Source: Tetrahymena elliotti 4EA (taxonomy: Eukaryota; Ciliophora; Oligohymenophorea; Hymenostomatida; Tetrahymenidae). From it: 64,000 nt of DNA. Under the pieces are notes generated by a model. It was not told the origin of the DNA. It made no database searches and was given only the letters and a program-made list of their open reading frames with translations. Location of the stretch: NCBI GenBank assembly GCA_000231825.2, contig JH720353.1:489488-553487 (forward strand). The letters run 5' to 3'. This document shows, one piece after another, positions 1 through 14,300 of this stretch. Position numbers and translations under genes: made by a program. How positions within the stretch are numbered: position 1 is the first letter of the stretch; the number at the start of each line of letters is the position of its first letter.

Positions 1-687
1 ACCAATATGATATTGAAATTTCAAGCTGTTTGTAATATAAGCTGGTGCATTTTATTAAACAAATTTCGTAAATGAATCTTTGCTTGCTTTAAGTTTTGTT
101 TAATAATATTAGATAGATTGATTGTAAAGATAAAAACATAATACTGCGAAATTAATTGGTTATTGAAATAAATAAACTTATTATTAAATTTCATCATATT
201 TTCAAATATTTTGGAGTAAATGAAGTAATTGCTTTATTTTAGTTAGAATTAATCTAATTGTTATCGTCAAATATTAAAATCCACGAAATATTGTATTTAC
301 ATCATTTCCTAGCTGTTTAAAAATCAGTAAGTAAGGATTTTATTTCTTTATTTTTCTACTGTACTATTTTCATTCTTCTCACAATTCTCCTCAAATAAAA
401 AATTAGTCATAAAAAATATTATTTAATCTTATTTTATTTTGTATTCTTTTGTAACAAACAAACCAACTCATTTTTTATTTATTTATTTTATTTATTTAAA
501 AATCTTATTAATGTTGATGAAATCATTTATTTAAAATTTACAATCTAAATTTCCTTTTGAAAATTTTTATATCCATTGACTTGTATATTATAAAATAAGT
601 AACAAGTTTTAATTAATTCTGTTGCGAGATAAAATAAATTAAATAAGCACTACAATTGCATGTACTTTTTAATAGTATATTTTTATA
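1..687. other. AT-rich intergenic DNA, left edge
   Basis: I see no coding frame here. The stretch lies downstream of the stop codon of the EFHB-like gene and probably holds its 3' UTR. A run of TTTA units at about 470-500 is simple sequence. Confidence 0.6.
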
Positions 688-3145
688 TCACTAAACCTAA
701 TCCAATTCTTGCATTGCTGATAAAAAGCTTTTTAAACTTACTTATCCTGAACCTGTTGTTCCTTACTTTGTTATATTTAAAATATTTAAATTAAATTCTC
801 TTTTTCTTGATTAATAAATTTAATTTACAATTTCTTATGCTCTCTAATAAATGCCATGAAATTTTCCAATTTTATAATTATAACCTATGGCACTTAGAAG
901 TTGTCTAATCTTTATTTTATTTGTGAATAGTTCAAAATATGATAACAAAAAATAATTAGTTTATACCTCTTCTCTTGGTCTTAATCTAGAAAAATCTTCT
1001 TCTTTTAAACCTTGAGCAGAGTACTAGTAAGGATTTAACAACTAGCTAGCACTTAATTCATTACCATAATTCTAAATATTAATTTGAATGAAAATTATTA
1101 AAAAACTAAAAATAGTATATTAATTTTTTATGAATTAAAAATAATTTGAATTTGCTATTACGTATTAATTAGTTAAGGATTGGAAACGAGGAGGACTTAT
1201 ATCTGTACGAATAGATGGAATACCAAATACTTTTTTATTATCAATTGAAGATACACTTTTTACTCCAATAGTTGGAATAGATCTGCCTAAATTAGGTTAC
1301 ATTACATCTTAAAGTGTAAGATCCTTAAATTTAAGACAATCTGCAACCCCAAGTTTTTATAAATTCAAATTAGGTGTAGAAGAACTCAAAAAATTCCTTT
1401 TGGCTGTATCTGAGAATACGAAGCTAGACTTAGGCATTCCTAAATGTATATGATTTGCATTTTAATATAATTCCTATCTCCTATCTATTATCTTAGTGTT
1501 GGCAAAGCTTGTTAAAAAAATATATTTATATTATATTAAGAGATAAAAAAATAATAATTTATTCCATCAATAATAATTAAGTTATTTGTCTTAAAATATG
1601 TATAAGCAATGTGGGTAAAATTTTATTTTTATATCATATTTATCTACTTTTATTAAAATTTTATTTATTATTGATATTTTGTTTTAAAAGTAAAAAATTA
1701 TTATGAACTCCAAAAGGTTATTTATTTTAAATCTCATTAAAAACACTACAAAAAATAAATTTTATCCAGATAAAAAAATATTGAGTGAATAAAAAATTAT
1801 TTTATTTTTAAAAATTTTATGGGTTCGGGTTATCAATTTGGAATTAAAATATTATTTATTGCTTGATCAACCTTCTGCTTTAATGGTAAAAAAACATTAC
1901 TTACTTAGTCAATAATAAATGATTATGAAGTTCAAAATCATTTTTAATCTCTTAATGCATAATAAAAAGAAAATTAATTTTATTCACTTTTAGAAAAGGT
2001 TCATAAAAAATAGTTAAATAAAAATTATTTATTTTTGTAGAATGAATGATTAACATCAACTTAAAAATACAAAAGAAAATCTTGATGAAGATTGATTGGT
2101 AATTGTATATCAAATTATTCTACTAATATATTTTATTAGATACAAATCTATTTTATTTAAAATAATTTTTATTATCAAATTAACTACTATTTAGTGAAAA
2201 ATCTGAAATCTAAAATAATATGTTATATATTTGATTATTTCGATTGAATAAATTAGAATTTATAAATATTGAAATAAAATTAATTTCATTTATTAGATTG
2301 ATTCAAATAACTTACTTTTCTTCACCCTAAAAAACTTTTTTCATTTCATCAGCTTTGATGAATGATGATATGCCAAATTTATTATCTGGATTAAAATTTT
2401 TAGTGTCATATTTTCTTTTGTACTACTCTCCTGCTTCTAGTTGACTCATTGGTTTCAGGAAAGGTTAATATATTTGTGCTGTTTAACTTTATTTTGTTTC
2501 TTCCCCATACGAGTATATCAAATCTTTAGCATCTTTTTCATCTCTTCGTGTAGTAGCACCATATCTGAAATTTTATTTCTACACCTAATCTGGAAAAACA
2601 TATTTACGATCTAGAGGTCTTCCGATAGGCATTCTTTTTAATATTTGATAAAGTTATAATCTATGTTTTAATAATATAAACTACGTTTTATTTGATGCGT
2701 AGATTTTTTCACGAATACCATTGACAACATCATCTACACCTTAAAATTTATCTTTAGGAAAGTGATCTGCATACTATTAAATGAAAATATATTTAGTTAT
2801 CTCCTATATTTTTTATATTTACATGTTCTGATGGAGGCTATGGCTTTCCATATACCTAAGGTAGCTACATAGTTTTGGGGTCAACTCTCAATTTAGGATG
2901 AATCTATATTTATTGTTAAATTATCTCATTTAGTTTAAATCTATGAGTATTTTTTTACACATGATTTGCCTAATTGTTTGCGATATGACTACCTATATTA
3001 TTTTATTTCTTCAGGTGTTTAAGGAACCTTCATAAAAAAAGTATTTTGTTAAATGTAGATTTCTAAATGAATAAATAAATACTAGCTCTCTTTAGTATTT
3101 AAATATGGAGTCAACTCCTTCTTCTGATTTAATTCTACTAGCCAT
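688..3145 (-). CDS. EFHB: EFHB/CFAP21-like ciliary microtubule protein
   Basis: The spliced model encodes 429 aa. Exons, in transcript order: 3145-3086, 3027-2959, 2903-2823, 2773-2685, 2633-2316, 1507-1162, 1071-967 and 909-688; they sum to 1,290 nt. EFHB (CFAP21) is known as a protein of ciliary doublet microtubules. Seen in the sequence: the family's repeated short motifs of a Gly-Pro/Leu turn followed by FG or FGI (GKPQPPSEHYADHFP, MPIGRPLDRKYVFP, NKFGISSFIKADE). Most telling is the C-terminal block KVFGIPSIRTDISPPR followed by NYGNELSA, which I recognise from EFHB. The last about 70 residues look like a degenerate EF-hand pair: the loop TTGSGQVSLKSF lacks acidic calcium ligands, so calcium binding is doubtful. 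The fifth intron (1508-2315, 808 nt) is unusually long for this window. The start is the first ATG of the first coding exon. Confidence 0.85.
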
Positions 3146-4050
3146 TTTAAATAATCAGTTGATAAAATCCAATGACAAATTAAGTTTAATTCAAAAATTT
3201 TGTTGGAAAGATTTATATAAGTTTTATAAAAACAGAAAACACGCAAAACTTAATTATTTTTATTAAATTTCTATTTAAATAGTTATTTTCTAACTTGAAT
3301 TAAAACAAATAAAGTAGGTCAGCCAAAATAAACAAATAAAATAATAAAAACTAGCTATAAAAAGTAAATGCAGATGTATTTGATTGATAAAAATTTTTAT
3401 TTTGTTACAATAATATCAAAGAAAATTCAAAAATAAAACTAATTTAAAAAATTAAATATTTTGCATCAAAACTATTATTTTCAAAAACTTAGATACATTT
3501 TTATAATGAATCTTTAGATATTAGTTATGAAAAGAGTGAAAAAAGAAGCAAGAGACATTTAGATATTTGTGATTTTATTAAAAGTGTTGAAATGATACTT
3601 CTCTAAAAAGTCATTTAAAAGTATTTGAAGGTATACAGATCAAATAAATCAAGAAAAATAGAAATAAATATCAAGCAAAAATAAATAAAAAATAATTTAA
3701 ATATTTTGCAAGGAATGTTTTCAAAATGTATGATTTTTATTTTAGCAAAATTAGAAAAAAATCAATCATAAATGTAGAAAGCATAAAAAAATTAAAAGAT
3801 TAATGTTATAGTATCGTAATTGAGATTTTATTGAAATAAAGTGAAAGGATATTTATTAAAATTTACTCTAAAAATAACTGTAAATATAAATAAATATCTA
3901 CCAAAATAAAGACAATAATTAAACTATTTTTCAGCTTTGTTTTCATAAATTAATATATGGTTTTTATTTTAATTGATCAGACATATTAATTTTTAAATCT
4001 TTTGTGTTTTTAATTAATATGAATTAAACAAACATTGATTGTTCTTTTCA
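3146..4050. other. AT-rich intergenic DNA between EFHB and DUSP genes
   Basis: No convincing exon on either strand. It should hold the promoter and 5' UTR of the EFHB-like gene and the 3' UTR of the phosphatase gene, both on the minus strand. I see no distinctive motif. Confidence 0.55.
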
Positions 4051-6286
4051 TCATTATTTGTAAAGAACCTATTTATTGTGAACTTATTAAAATATTGATT
4101 ATTATTAATATGGCTGCTATTATTATTATTGCTGCTGTTGCTATTAAACTTAATTTTACTACTACTATTGTTGATACATCATGTTTTAATTTTAAAGTTA
4201 TTGTAATTATTATTGTTTTTGTTATAAAATTTAATTTTAGCTTTCTAACTGGTCTTAATATTATTTTTAGTTTGGCAAATATTGCTCATTATTTGCTAAA
4301 ATTTAAATTCCAACCTACTATGATGGCTATTGTTGTTACTATTCTTGTTGTTAAGAATTTTACTTTTATCCTGAGAATTACTACTGCGATTTATTTTAAT
4401 ATTGAGTCATTTTTATTTATTACACTTATTATTTTACTGATAAAGGTTATTGTTATTATTATTATTATATAGGTTGCTACTATTATTGATACTATTACTA
4501 TTTTGTATTTTCAATGTTTTGTTAAAGTTACAATTATTATTACTATAGGGTACTTACAGATTGTTGTTGAGGGGTAATTTGCTAAAATTAAGATTATAAT
4601 TGATCTGCATATCCTATTGGCTAGTTTTATTAGTAATTTTAATATTATGGTTGCTGTTGTTATTATTAAGTTAATTGCTATTAATTAGGCTAGCATTAAT
4701 AAATATAAATGTAATTAGGATCTGAGTAGTTAGTCACCTCAGATTAGTTATCTATATTGTAAGCAATTATCTGTCCAGGTTGCTAAGAATAAAATCCACC
4801 ATAATCAAAAACATTATTATTGCTACTAATTGTATCTATTCCATTTGCATCTAAAATATTATTATTGTTGTATACATTAGATTGTGGGTTATAGTGTCCT
4901 TTTGAAATAAGGTATTACTCATATTCTGTTAATTTTTTAATAAATCCAGTATTTGGATTAACTAACCTTCTACATCTTTTGAGATGCCATAAAGATTTTT
5001 CTAAGTTCCATCTATTTTTTTTCATAAGATAAGCAATACATATAGAAGCACTTCTAGAAACACCAGCAAAGCAATGAACTAAGACACTGGTGTATTTTCT
5101 ATTTCTCTCAATAAACTCAATTCCTTTTTCAAAATGAACAGTTATATCATATCCTTCCTTGTCATGAGCAGGTAAGCCTATTTAATTAAACAAAAAAGAG
5201 TAAAATCTTTGAAACAAAAAAATATTATTATAAAAAGAAGACTAATAATTAAATAGTTAAACAGAAAACTAGATCAATTAAAATTTTTTAACAAAAGAAC
5301 TGAATTTTCAAGTATTTTCTATGATTTCCTACTCTAATTTATTATCTATTTGTAATGTGTTTCATTTAAAATAACTAATTATTACATTCATGGAAATGAA
5401 TTGATTCTTCTGCATATCGGAAGCCTGTTTCTACAGATGTTGTAAGAACTGCACGTATTCTATTTTTCTTTAAAATTTCTACACTTAATGCTGCATCTAA
5501 ATTTCCAATAAAAAGTCCACCTAATTCATTATCTGCTTCAAGAACACAATCCAAGGGATTTGGTTCTATAAGTTTAGGAACTGAATAAACAAAATTATAT
5601 TAATTTTCTTGGGGTGGCTTAAATACAGCTAGAGCAGTTTATTAAATTTATTCGCTAGCATTTTATTTTACTTGTAAAATATTTTCATTGAAACTTGATG
5701 GTTTTTTGTTATGCTTAGGGAGAATTTAATTCTAATTATTTGGACTAACAACAGCCATATTCTAGAATTATTACTATCTGTTTTGTTAAGGACTAGATTA
5801 TGCCTTTAACTTTTCTGGTGAGTTCTATAAATTTTAACTTGACTAATGATATTATTTTTGAATAGCTTGAGCTTATTGTTGTGCTAATAAGTATTGAGCT
5901 TGCTATTAATTTTATTGTTAGGGTAATTAGTGATTAACCTAATTTACTGCTTTATGATAAGGAGGCTACTACTTTTGTAAATCTTATTGCTAAATTAAAT
6001 ATTAGGGTTGCTATTACTCAATCAAAACTTAATTTTCATTTAATTTTCTCTATTGTTGTTGAACTTACTAATTTTAATACATATTTTATTATTAAGGAGG
6101 TGATAACTGCTATTAAATTTAGAGCTATTATTGTTACTGTTATTACTGAATGTATTATTATTACTAAGCGCTAGTTAAATATTGATACATTTAGTTTTAG
6201 GTTTACTAATTATATGCTTGGCTAATACCTTTTTATTCATTCAAGCCTACTTATGCACTATTTGTTTAGAGCTAAGCTAAATTCAT
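4051..6286 (-). CDS. Dual-specificity protein phosphatase with poly-Q flanks
   Basis: Two exons (6286-5386 and 5177-4051, 2,028 nt) give 675 aa; the intron is 208 nt. The catalytic domain lies at roughly residues 250-380. It starts at NELGGLFIGNLDAAL, a typical DUSP opening strand, and carries the Cys-phosphatase signature HCFAGVSRSAS, with Cys about 336 and Arg about 342. The general acid is probably in PAHDKEGYD. Such enzymes remove phosphate from Tyr and Ser/Thr, often on MAP kinases; the substrate here is unknown. The domain sits between long Q/N-rich arms, about 245 residues before and about 295 after. Glutamine there is written with all four codons TAA, TAG, CAA and CAG. I chose ATG 6286 for its AAAATG context; the frame stays open further upstream, so the true start could be earlier. 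The stop is TGA at 4053-4051. Confidence 0.9.
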
Positions 6287-9200
6287 TTTTATTTGAGCTT
6301 TAATATAATTTTATTAAGTTGATGAGTTCCTTTAGTATTTGTTTTTATTTGATTAATTTTAATATTTCAAATGATTAAAGAATACATTAACAAAATGATA
6401 GCAAAATATTACTGTCTCTAATTGAAATAAACTAAAAAAATAAATGTTTATTTATAAAATATATAATGGAATAAGGATTTTTTAAACAAATATTATTTGT
6501 TTATTTTGATATTTTTTTTTTGTATGTTTGAAAAGTCAATATTTTATAAATTTAACTATATATTTTATTAACAGAAATTCTTTCAACCATTTTTTTTAAA
6601 ATTAAAAATAGATTTTTTCACAACATAAAATTTTAATTAAATTAAAAAATATAATTTTAACAAAAAAATATTTTTTAATTCAGCCTAATTAATTTTGAAA
6701 TAATTAAATATTGTTTGCATGTTTTTTTGGATAGTGTGTATTATTTAATTAATGTTTGAAAATAATTAAATTGATTTCTAATTTTATTTACAATTTTAAA
6801 AATTTAATTCTTATTCTTTCAAATACTGAAGTTACTACTGACTTTAAAAGATGTCTATCTTACATCTCATTATTTACATAAATTTTACAGATGATTAAGC
6901 AATTTAATTTTTTTATAAAAAGTTAAAATAACAAAATCAATTTGATTTTCTTTGAATAGTGAGCACAGATTTTTGAAATTTAAAATTAATTTTATTTGAG
7001 TAAGAATGTGATTAAACAATTAAGATGAATAAATTAATTAAAAATTCATTCTAATTTGAGATAGAATTTGTCAAAATATTTATTTTAGTTACTGCTTACA
7101 ACAATAATTGTTATTTCTAACTTGTTCTATAGATAAAAAATAATTATATTGAATAAATTATATTTTAATGTTTTAAACAGAATGTCACTAGTATCAAAAT
7201 CGAGAGATTAAAAATAAATTTGCTACCTGATTTGAGTCAATATTGATGAAGTAATTAATTTAAATGTATTCAAGTACTGTTGGTAATCAACTTTAAATAA
7301 AAATAGCAGATAAAGAAAATTAAAGGATAAATACAGTGATTTTGAAGTCAAAATTTATCTTGGATTTTAAAAAATGAGTTAAGTAGAGCAAAATCATTTA
7401 AATATATTTGAGTAGCATATATTTCAAATTTGTCTATGTGTACTTAGTTAATTAATTAGTATGCAAGCGGAACTTTCTTAAAACATAAGAGAAATAGCAA
7501 TTACTATTATTCAATCAAACTTTTACAAAAGTATACTTTTTTAAAAATTAAAAAATTATACCTGTTAAAAAAAATTGATAGCATATAAAAATTGGTGGTT
7601 TCTCATTAGTTAAACTAAATACTGCTTAAATCGATATGTTAAATCATATTTTTAATGGGGAGTATTATGAATATTTAAAATATTCTTTTAAAAGTTTGTT
7701 TAGATTGTACTTTTTCAATAAAAAAATCACAGTCTAAATTAAATTTGTGTTAAAAATGATCAATTATTGATAATAAATTTTTAATATATCAATACTTTTT
7801 ATTATGCAAATAGTAACCTACCCATCATTGAAGAATACATTTCCATAAAATACAAAATTTGTTGTAAGCTAAATATTTGATAGAAAAAAATATAAAAAAA
7901 CAAAAAAATAAGCATTTTTCGATTATTTTTTATTGATATTTTTAGAAAAAAAATTAGTTAATTTACTCATTTTACATGGTTTAGATGCGTTTAGTTACAG
8001 GAATCTGAGAATATGTACTAAATATAGTTAATTAATAGCTGAAACTATAAAATAGATATTGAAAAGAAAAGAAAAATATATATTTAGTATTAATAATACA
8101 AATAGAATGATTTTTTAAAAAGACAATTCATGTGTATTTTTTTCATAAAATTTAATTTAATTTTGTTTTCTTTTAATTATTGAGTCCTAAACAAAACTAT
8201 AGCCAATGAAAAAGAGTAAAGAGTTTGTTTAAGTTTACATGTTACATAAAAGTTAAAATTCAAATATAAAATAAGTTTCCACAAAGAGAAACATGGAATC
8301 TATAGTATTAGTGTTTATTTATATGTTTATTCATCGATTACAATTTTTAAATTGAAAAATAGATAAAATATAATTAATAAATCTTGCTCCAAGTTATCTC
8401 TTTTATTGAAATTGTAATAATTGTCGTTTATATTTTTTCTTTGATTTTTTTTTTTATAAAATTTTGTTTGTTTAGATGGTTAATGGTGAGACTTTATTTC
8501 TGGTAAAATAATGCTATAAATTTTAATGGATTATTAGCTAAAGTATACTTGCTTTTAAGCTAAATGAACGAATGGAAATATTTTTGAAAATTTGATATTA
8601 TTTTTTACTTTTATGAGAATGATAAACAAAAAAAAAAGAGGTTGAGAAGTTGACTTTACAAATTCCATAATAAAATGTAAAAATGTTATTGCTAATTTCA
8701 TTAGTGGATACAGGTAAAAAAAATTAGATGAAGATTAAAAGGAGAAGCATTATTGTTGCTTAGATGAAAATTAAGGTTAATTCTTCCAAATTCTATATCT
8801 TTTGATTATTTATTGCTTAAAGTACTTGGCAGAGTTTTATTTTCATAATATTAATAGCAAATAAAATAAGCATTCTTATCAAATTATATTTTTAGGGCTT
8901 ACATCATCATATAGAATGTATTTAAATAAGTCTAATAAGATTTCTAACAACTCCTATTTATAAGATATCTAATTAAGAATACTCACAACTTCATAAAAGC
9001 AACAAATTAATTAATTTTCAAAATAAACTATATAATTATGCAAAAGCTGATAAAAACTAATACCTCATAAAAATAAAAATGGAAATATATTCAACTTTAA
9101 AAAAGAAGAAAAGCATAAGAAATTATCTATTAGAGTAGTAAATATTAGCAATTATTGTCTTCTATTTAATAATTTCAAAAGTAAATTAAATTATTCACCT

Positions 9201-9926
9201 ATTATTTTGCAAATTCAATAAAAGACTTAGGGGTTTTATGTTTAATTAATCCACACATAAATAATTTATCTATTGATTTGACTTACAAACTTTTTAGTAT
9301 ATTTCTTTATTGTTACTCTCTCTTTTTTTTCCTCATTTCTTTAAAGATAAAAATTTTAATCTATGAAGATATATCTATCTGTAAAAAGGAAAACTCTGTA
9401 AAATCTTCTAATTTATTTGGAAAAAATTGAGAAATTTTGTAATTTTCATTTTCAACTATTATTTTCTGAAAAAAATACAAAATGTAAGCATAGCAGATGT
9501 TGCTTAAAAATTAATTACAGAATTGGCAGTATAGAAGAATTTTACGTTTCTGTAAATTAAATAAAATCTATTTCAATTTAAATGATAGAATAATATGTAA
9601 AAAATATTGAATTGCTCAGGTAGTATTTTTAGTAAATTATTTTAATTTAAAATACAGTGTTGTTTGTATAGCGTATTATAAAATTTTACAGAAGAATTGA
9701 ATAAATTATTAAATAAATAATTTCAAATATTGGCTCTTTTTTTTGAAGCTATTGATTGAAAAATTCGTATGAGGCATTAATTTTAGATAATTTTTTTAGC
9801 TTATTTATTTTTTTTTAGATATAAATTAGTTTGTTATAAATTAATCACTATTTAGTTTATTGTTCTTTGATTTCAGCTTATTTTAGCTCAAATCTTCAAG
9901 TTATTACTCTTTATCTTTATTTTACT
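6287..9926. other. Gene-poor AT-rich stretch
   Basis: About 3.6 kb in which I find no supportable gene. TGA-free frames of around 100 codons occur (for example plus strand from about 7372), but at this base composition they are expected by chance, and none shows a motif or balanced codon use. Confidence 0.5.
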
Positions 9927-11303
9927 TCATTACTTTTTAAGTGTGAAGAGAGATTTCTTTTTGTGGTGGCTTCTTTTTTTAAGATCTGATACTGCACCAT
10001 TTCTGCAAAGCTCCAAGAATTTTAATTATTCTTCCATATTTTAGACTTTGCTATTCACAATCCAGTCAGTTGCTGGCTAGCCAAGAAATTCAATGAAATA
10101 TGAATGATAGGGGGAATTAGTTAAAAGTTTTATAATAAGTTCGTTGTTTGTTTTATTAGAAGATATATAACGCTTGAAGTTAAAGAGAAAGCGCTTGTTA
10201 TCGGAATTAGCTTTTTGTGTGTATTTAAAAAAGGATTTGAGTAAATTTTTTGAAAAATTTCTGGATTTGTTATAGAGTTATTTTTCCTTTGTAATAAGTT
10301 AATTTTAGGATCCCTCCTCACTCTCCAAAAGGTTTTCTTCATTCAAAGATTCTTCACTTGCCTTGTTATCATCCAGTGATTGTGATTTTTGGTTAATATC
10401 AGAGTTGTTTTGTAAAGAATACAAATTATCCTAAGAACTTGTTTTCTTTTCTTTAAATATTATAAATCTAGAAGAGTTTTATTAACTTTGCATTTTCAAT
10501 TCTGTGGGGGCAATTTTGTTATTTTCGTTCAAGCAAAAGCTAGAACAACCTTCATCAAGTAGGTTTGAAGATTTGCATTGCTCAATATTTTTAATACTAT
10601 GGTCATCAGTGTGAATTGATAGTCTGATTCCTTTAATCTGAGTAGATCTACTTAAGGGGGAGTCAAGATATTATTGTTATAATTATTCAGTAGAATCTTT
10701 ACAAGCACTATTTTTTTCTAACAAAGCTAGATTAGAAAAATTTGATGTGTTGGAAATATTCAATTCAGAGACACTGCAGGAGTGTGGTAAATTTAGATTA
10801 TGATTATTTTCTTTATATTAATTACTTAAAGAAGAATCTTTTTTAATCAATTATTTGGTTTCAGTATCTTATTTAAGTAAGTCTATTTTATTGGTATTTT
10901 GAATTGTTTAACATATAGGTGATTATTAAATTAAGTCTTGGGATAAGCAAACAGATTAATTGGCTTAATATTAATTGTTAGACAAATTTGAGTTTTAGTC
11001 ATAATTTTATTGTTGTTAAATAATTCCTGTGACGTTAATTTAAGGCTCATTCTAAAAACTCGATTACATATATTAATATTAGTTATTGAAAAATAGCTGT
11101 GATAATTGATGTTATTATTATGGACTGAAATATTAAAAACCTCCTTAAATTGGAATAGAAAAAATATAATTAGAAGCATTCTGTGGTAACTGTTGATAAA
11201 GATTGCCTTGCTGTTATTATTATGATATGTAGTATGGATTGTAGTTAAAATAGTATGGAGAAATCATATTTGGTTGCTGACAAGTTGCATATGACCCAAT
11301 CAT
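9927..11303 (-). CDS. Q/N/S-rich protein of unknown function
   Basis: A single open frame of 459 codons (458 aa) with many in-frame TAA/TAG codons, ended by TGA at 9929-9927. The start ATG at 11303 has an AAAATG context. The N-terminal third is Q/P/Y-rich (MIGSYATCQQPNM, then Q runs). The middle is Ser/Asn-rich with acidic clusters (SEESLNEENLLESEEG). The last about 130 residues are less biased and look folded or helical (NELIIKLLTNSPYHSYFIEF, EEQLKFLELCRNGAVSDL), ending in a basic tail rich in Lys and His. No membrane segment or known motif is visible. I do not recognise the family. The conserved-looking C-terminus is the part worth searching. Confidence 0.7.
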
Positions 11304-14300
11304 TTTATTTTAGATAATGATAATGTGATTTTAGAAAATGTTGTTAAGTGATGGACTCTCAGAGTCAGAGATATTAATAGTAGTAAATTAAGTTAATTTC
11401 TTTTAATAACTTATTTTTACAATTCTTTTGTTTTTTAGCTTTTCAATTTTTTTTTTTTGTAATTAACTATGAAACCTTAATTGATGAAGATTTTGAAGAT
11501 TTAACTTTGGTTGTACACACATACAGACAAGAGAGATAAGGCTATACTTAAAATTGATAGTTATGAAATTTTAATTACTTAGAGAGAGAGACAAACAAAT
11601 AAATAGCTGAAGCAAAAATAAAAAGTGTGACTAATTAATTAATTACCCATATAGGGTGGGGATTTTTGAATGTAAATTTAATAAAATATGCTTCTATACT
11701 GAATTAATAATAATACGTCTAAGTTTTTCTACTTATATTTTTAAAATGCTCAATTTCAAATATAAACTCCTGCTATTATCTAAGTCACTTATTAATTTTC
11801 TTTGGTATAAGGTCACAATAAAAATTGAATGATTGATTGTTTGTTTGTTTGTTTGTTTTGAAAAAGTGCTTTTTTTTGTATTGATTAGAGTACTAAATAT
11901 TTTAATTCCTTATCATGAATAATTATCATTTTCAATTTGGTTATTTATTTTATTTTGCCAAATAAGTCTTAATTTTTTTGTTTCTTGATGGTTAGCAGCA
12001 CTTCTGAAAATAATTTCATTCGTTTTAGCTTGTATTATATTTTTAACAACTCACTCTCTCATTATAATAAATGCTAAATTTAAGATAATTAACAATCACA
12101 CCAGTTCTCTCTTTCAAAAATGAGTAATACAATTACTTATTCAATTTGAATGATTCCATAAAAACTCTGATTTTATTTTCAATATGAGTATCTCAGTAAA
12201 ATAAACATACATTTTATTCTCAAACTGGATAGGTGTAATATAAATTCAATCAAGTGATCAAGATGATTTTTACTTGTTTATGAGCCATATTTGTACTATT
12301 TATGTTTTAAATTATTTAAACAAGTAGAATGTAATATTATTTAATGTATTTTACTGAATAGCCAAAAATTTCCTTTAGTATTATTTTAATTAATAAATTA
12401 TTGAGCAGTATATGTATATTATGTAAATTATTTTCTGATAATTATCAAAACAAGACATTATTTGAGGCTTCCAAGCTTTTAACTCAAATCTAATTTGAAT
12501 AAATTTAATCTTAATGAAGATGAAATATTTTTTATATTGCTATTAGGAAAAAATCTTAATCAAGAAATCTTGTTTTTAAAAATGTTTAAATTAATACACA
12601 GTTTACAGAATCACAAAAATATATCTTAAATCAAAGCATAATCTAGAAGCGATAATTAATTTTAATCACATACATGCTTTTATTTATTATAGATTCTCTA
12701 CCAATTAAGGTTTGATTTATCTAGGCTGCAATGTAAAAACCAAAGCATATAATATTAAAATTTCTTTCTAAATTAGTAAATGGAAAATTGCTTTATACGA
12801 TGAATATTAAAACTACTAGAAAGATATTCTCTCAATTAATTTCCTTACTCCTAATGAAATAAAAAATATAAATATTTATTGTTTTAATTTTCTTGTCCAT
12901 CAACATTCATGTTCTGATTAACTTTCCTTTAAATAAAAGTATATATTCAGGTATCTAAAACGACTACCATCAAAATCTGTATCTTTGTTCTATTCTATTC
13001 AAATTTTTTATTTTTATAATAAAAAAAGGGAAGTGCTTACAGCTTAAAAAATTGCTTCTCTCTCACATATTTTTTATGAAAGTAGACAAATTACTACTTA
13101 TGGTAATATTGAAAGCAAAAATGTAATAAATTATTTATTGTAAATTTAATATAATCCTACATTAAAGGATAATCTATTGTTTAGTTTTTTAATAAGCTTT
13201 TTCTATATTGGGAACAATACTTCTCAGTGAAAAAGTATTAAGGCATAGAGAAAATTGAATCGAAAAGAAAATAAGATTTTTACTAAATATATTAATAGCC
13301 TAAAAGAAAATAAATTTGTTTTTACTCTAATATCATTTGATAAAAAAAAAATTTTGGTGGAATTCTAAACATTTTTGTAAAATTGAAAAATTTAGAATTG
13401 AAAGTATTTTTATTGATTTCTAATTTCATAAAAATTGTAAAAAATTTGTCTTTGGATTAAAATACTTTCTAAATTGCCAAATTAACAATTTTTATGGTAA
13501 TGTTTTCTATTTGTAACTAAATGGACAACTCTAAAGAAATTATGGCTATCTGTAATTATTTAAAAAAAAATACTTATGGGTCTATTTTTTAATTATTAAA
13601 ACAAGCTTTTGTGCATAATAACTTTATATGTTAGGAATATTTAAAGGTAGTATGAAACAACAAGTTTAGTGTTTTTAGAAAAATTTGTAATATACTTATT
13701 TACTTATAGATTCTAAACATCGCAATATTTATAATTAATTATTTAATAATATGAAAATGTGATCTATTAACTCCTAATTGCAAATCAAGTAAAGTTAATT
13801 ATTTATTTACTTCATAATAATAGCAAGTAATTGACGAAAATGCTATTCATTTTATTCAAAATATTTTTAAAACTATCAGCTTAACTTCTTTGTATTGTTT
13901 AAAATGGGTAGATTAAATTTAATCACTTACTAGTTAACTAATTAATACTATTTTCTTGTAAAAATTTACATAATTCAATAAGCATAATTTTTGAAATTTT
14001 TCATGACTAAATTTATGAATGAATAGTCGATTTTTGCTTAATATTTCTATAAGTTTTTTAAGTTTTACTAATAAATTAATCAATCGTAAAATCAAGATTG
14101 AGGAGATTTAAGTTATTTATGAAGTTTATTTTCCTCAATTTTAAAGTTAAAATTATAAAAAAACTACATTTATGATGTTAAATTACACAAATTTAAATAA
14201 GTATTTAAATCACTTTGTTTAACTATTGCCAATCTTACAATTTTTCTGTCTATCTATCTTTCTCTATTTTTTGCAAACTTACAATGAAAATCTTTACTCT

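Noticed and set aside
4035..4472. 145-codon plus-strand ORF rich in Ile, Leu and Val, looking like a membrane protein
   Set aside because: It is the antisense reading of the poly-Q arm of the phosphatase gene. TAA/TAG/CAA Gln codons read in reverse give Leu, Ile and Val.
7372..7680. TGA-free plus-strand frame of about 100 codons
   Set aside because: With one stop codon and about 80% A+T, frames of this length are expected by chance. No motif was found.
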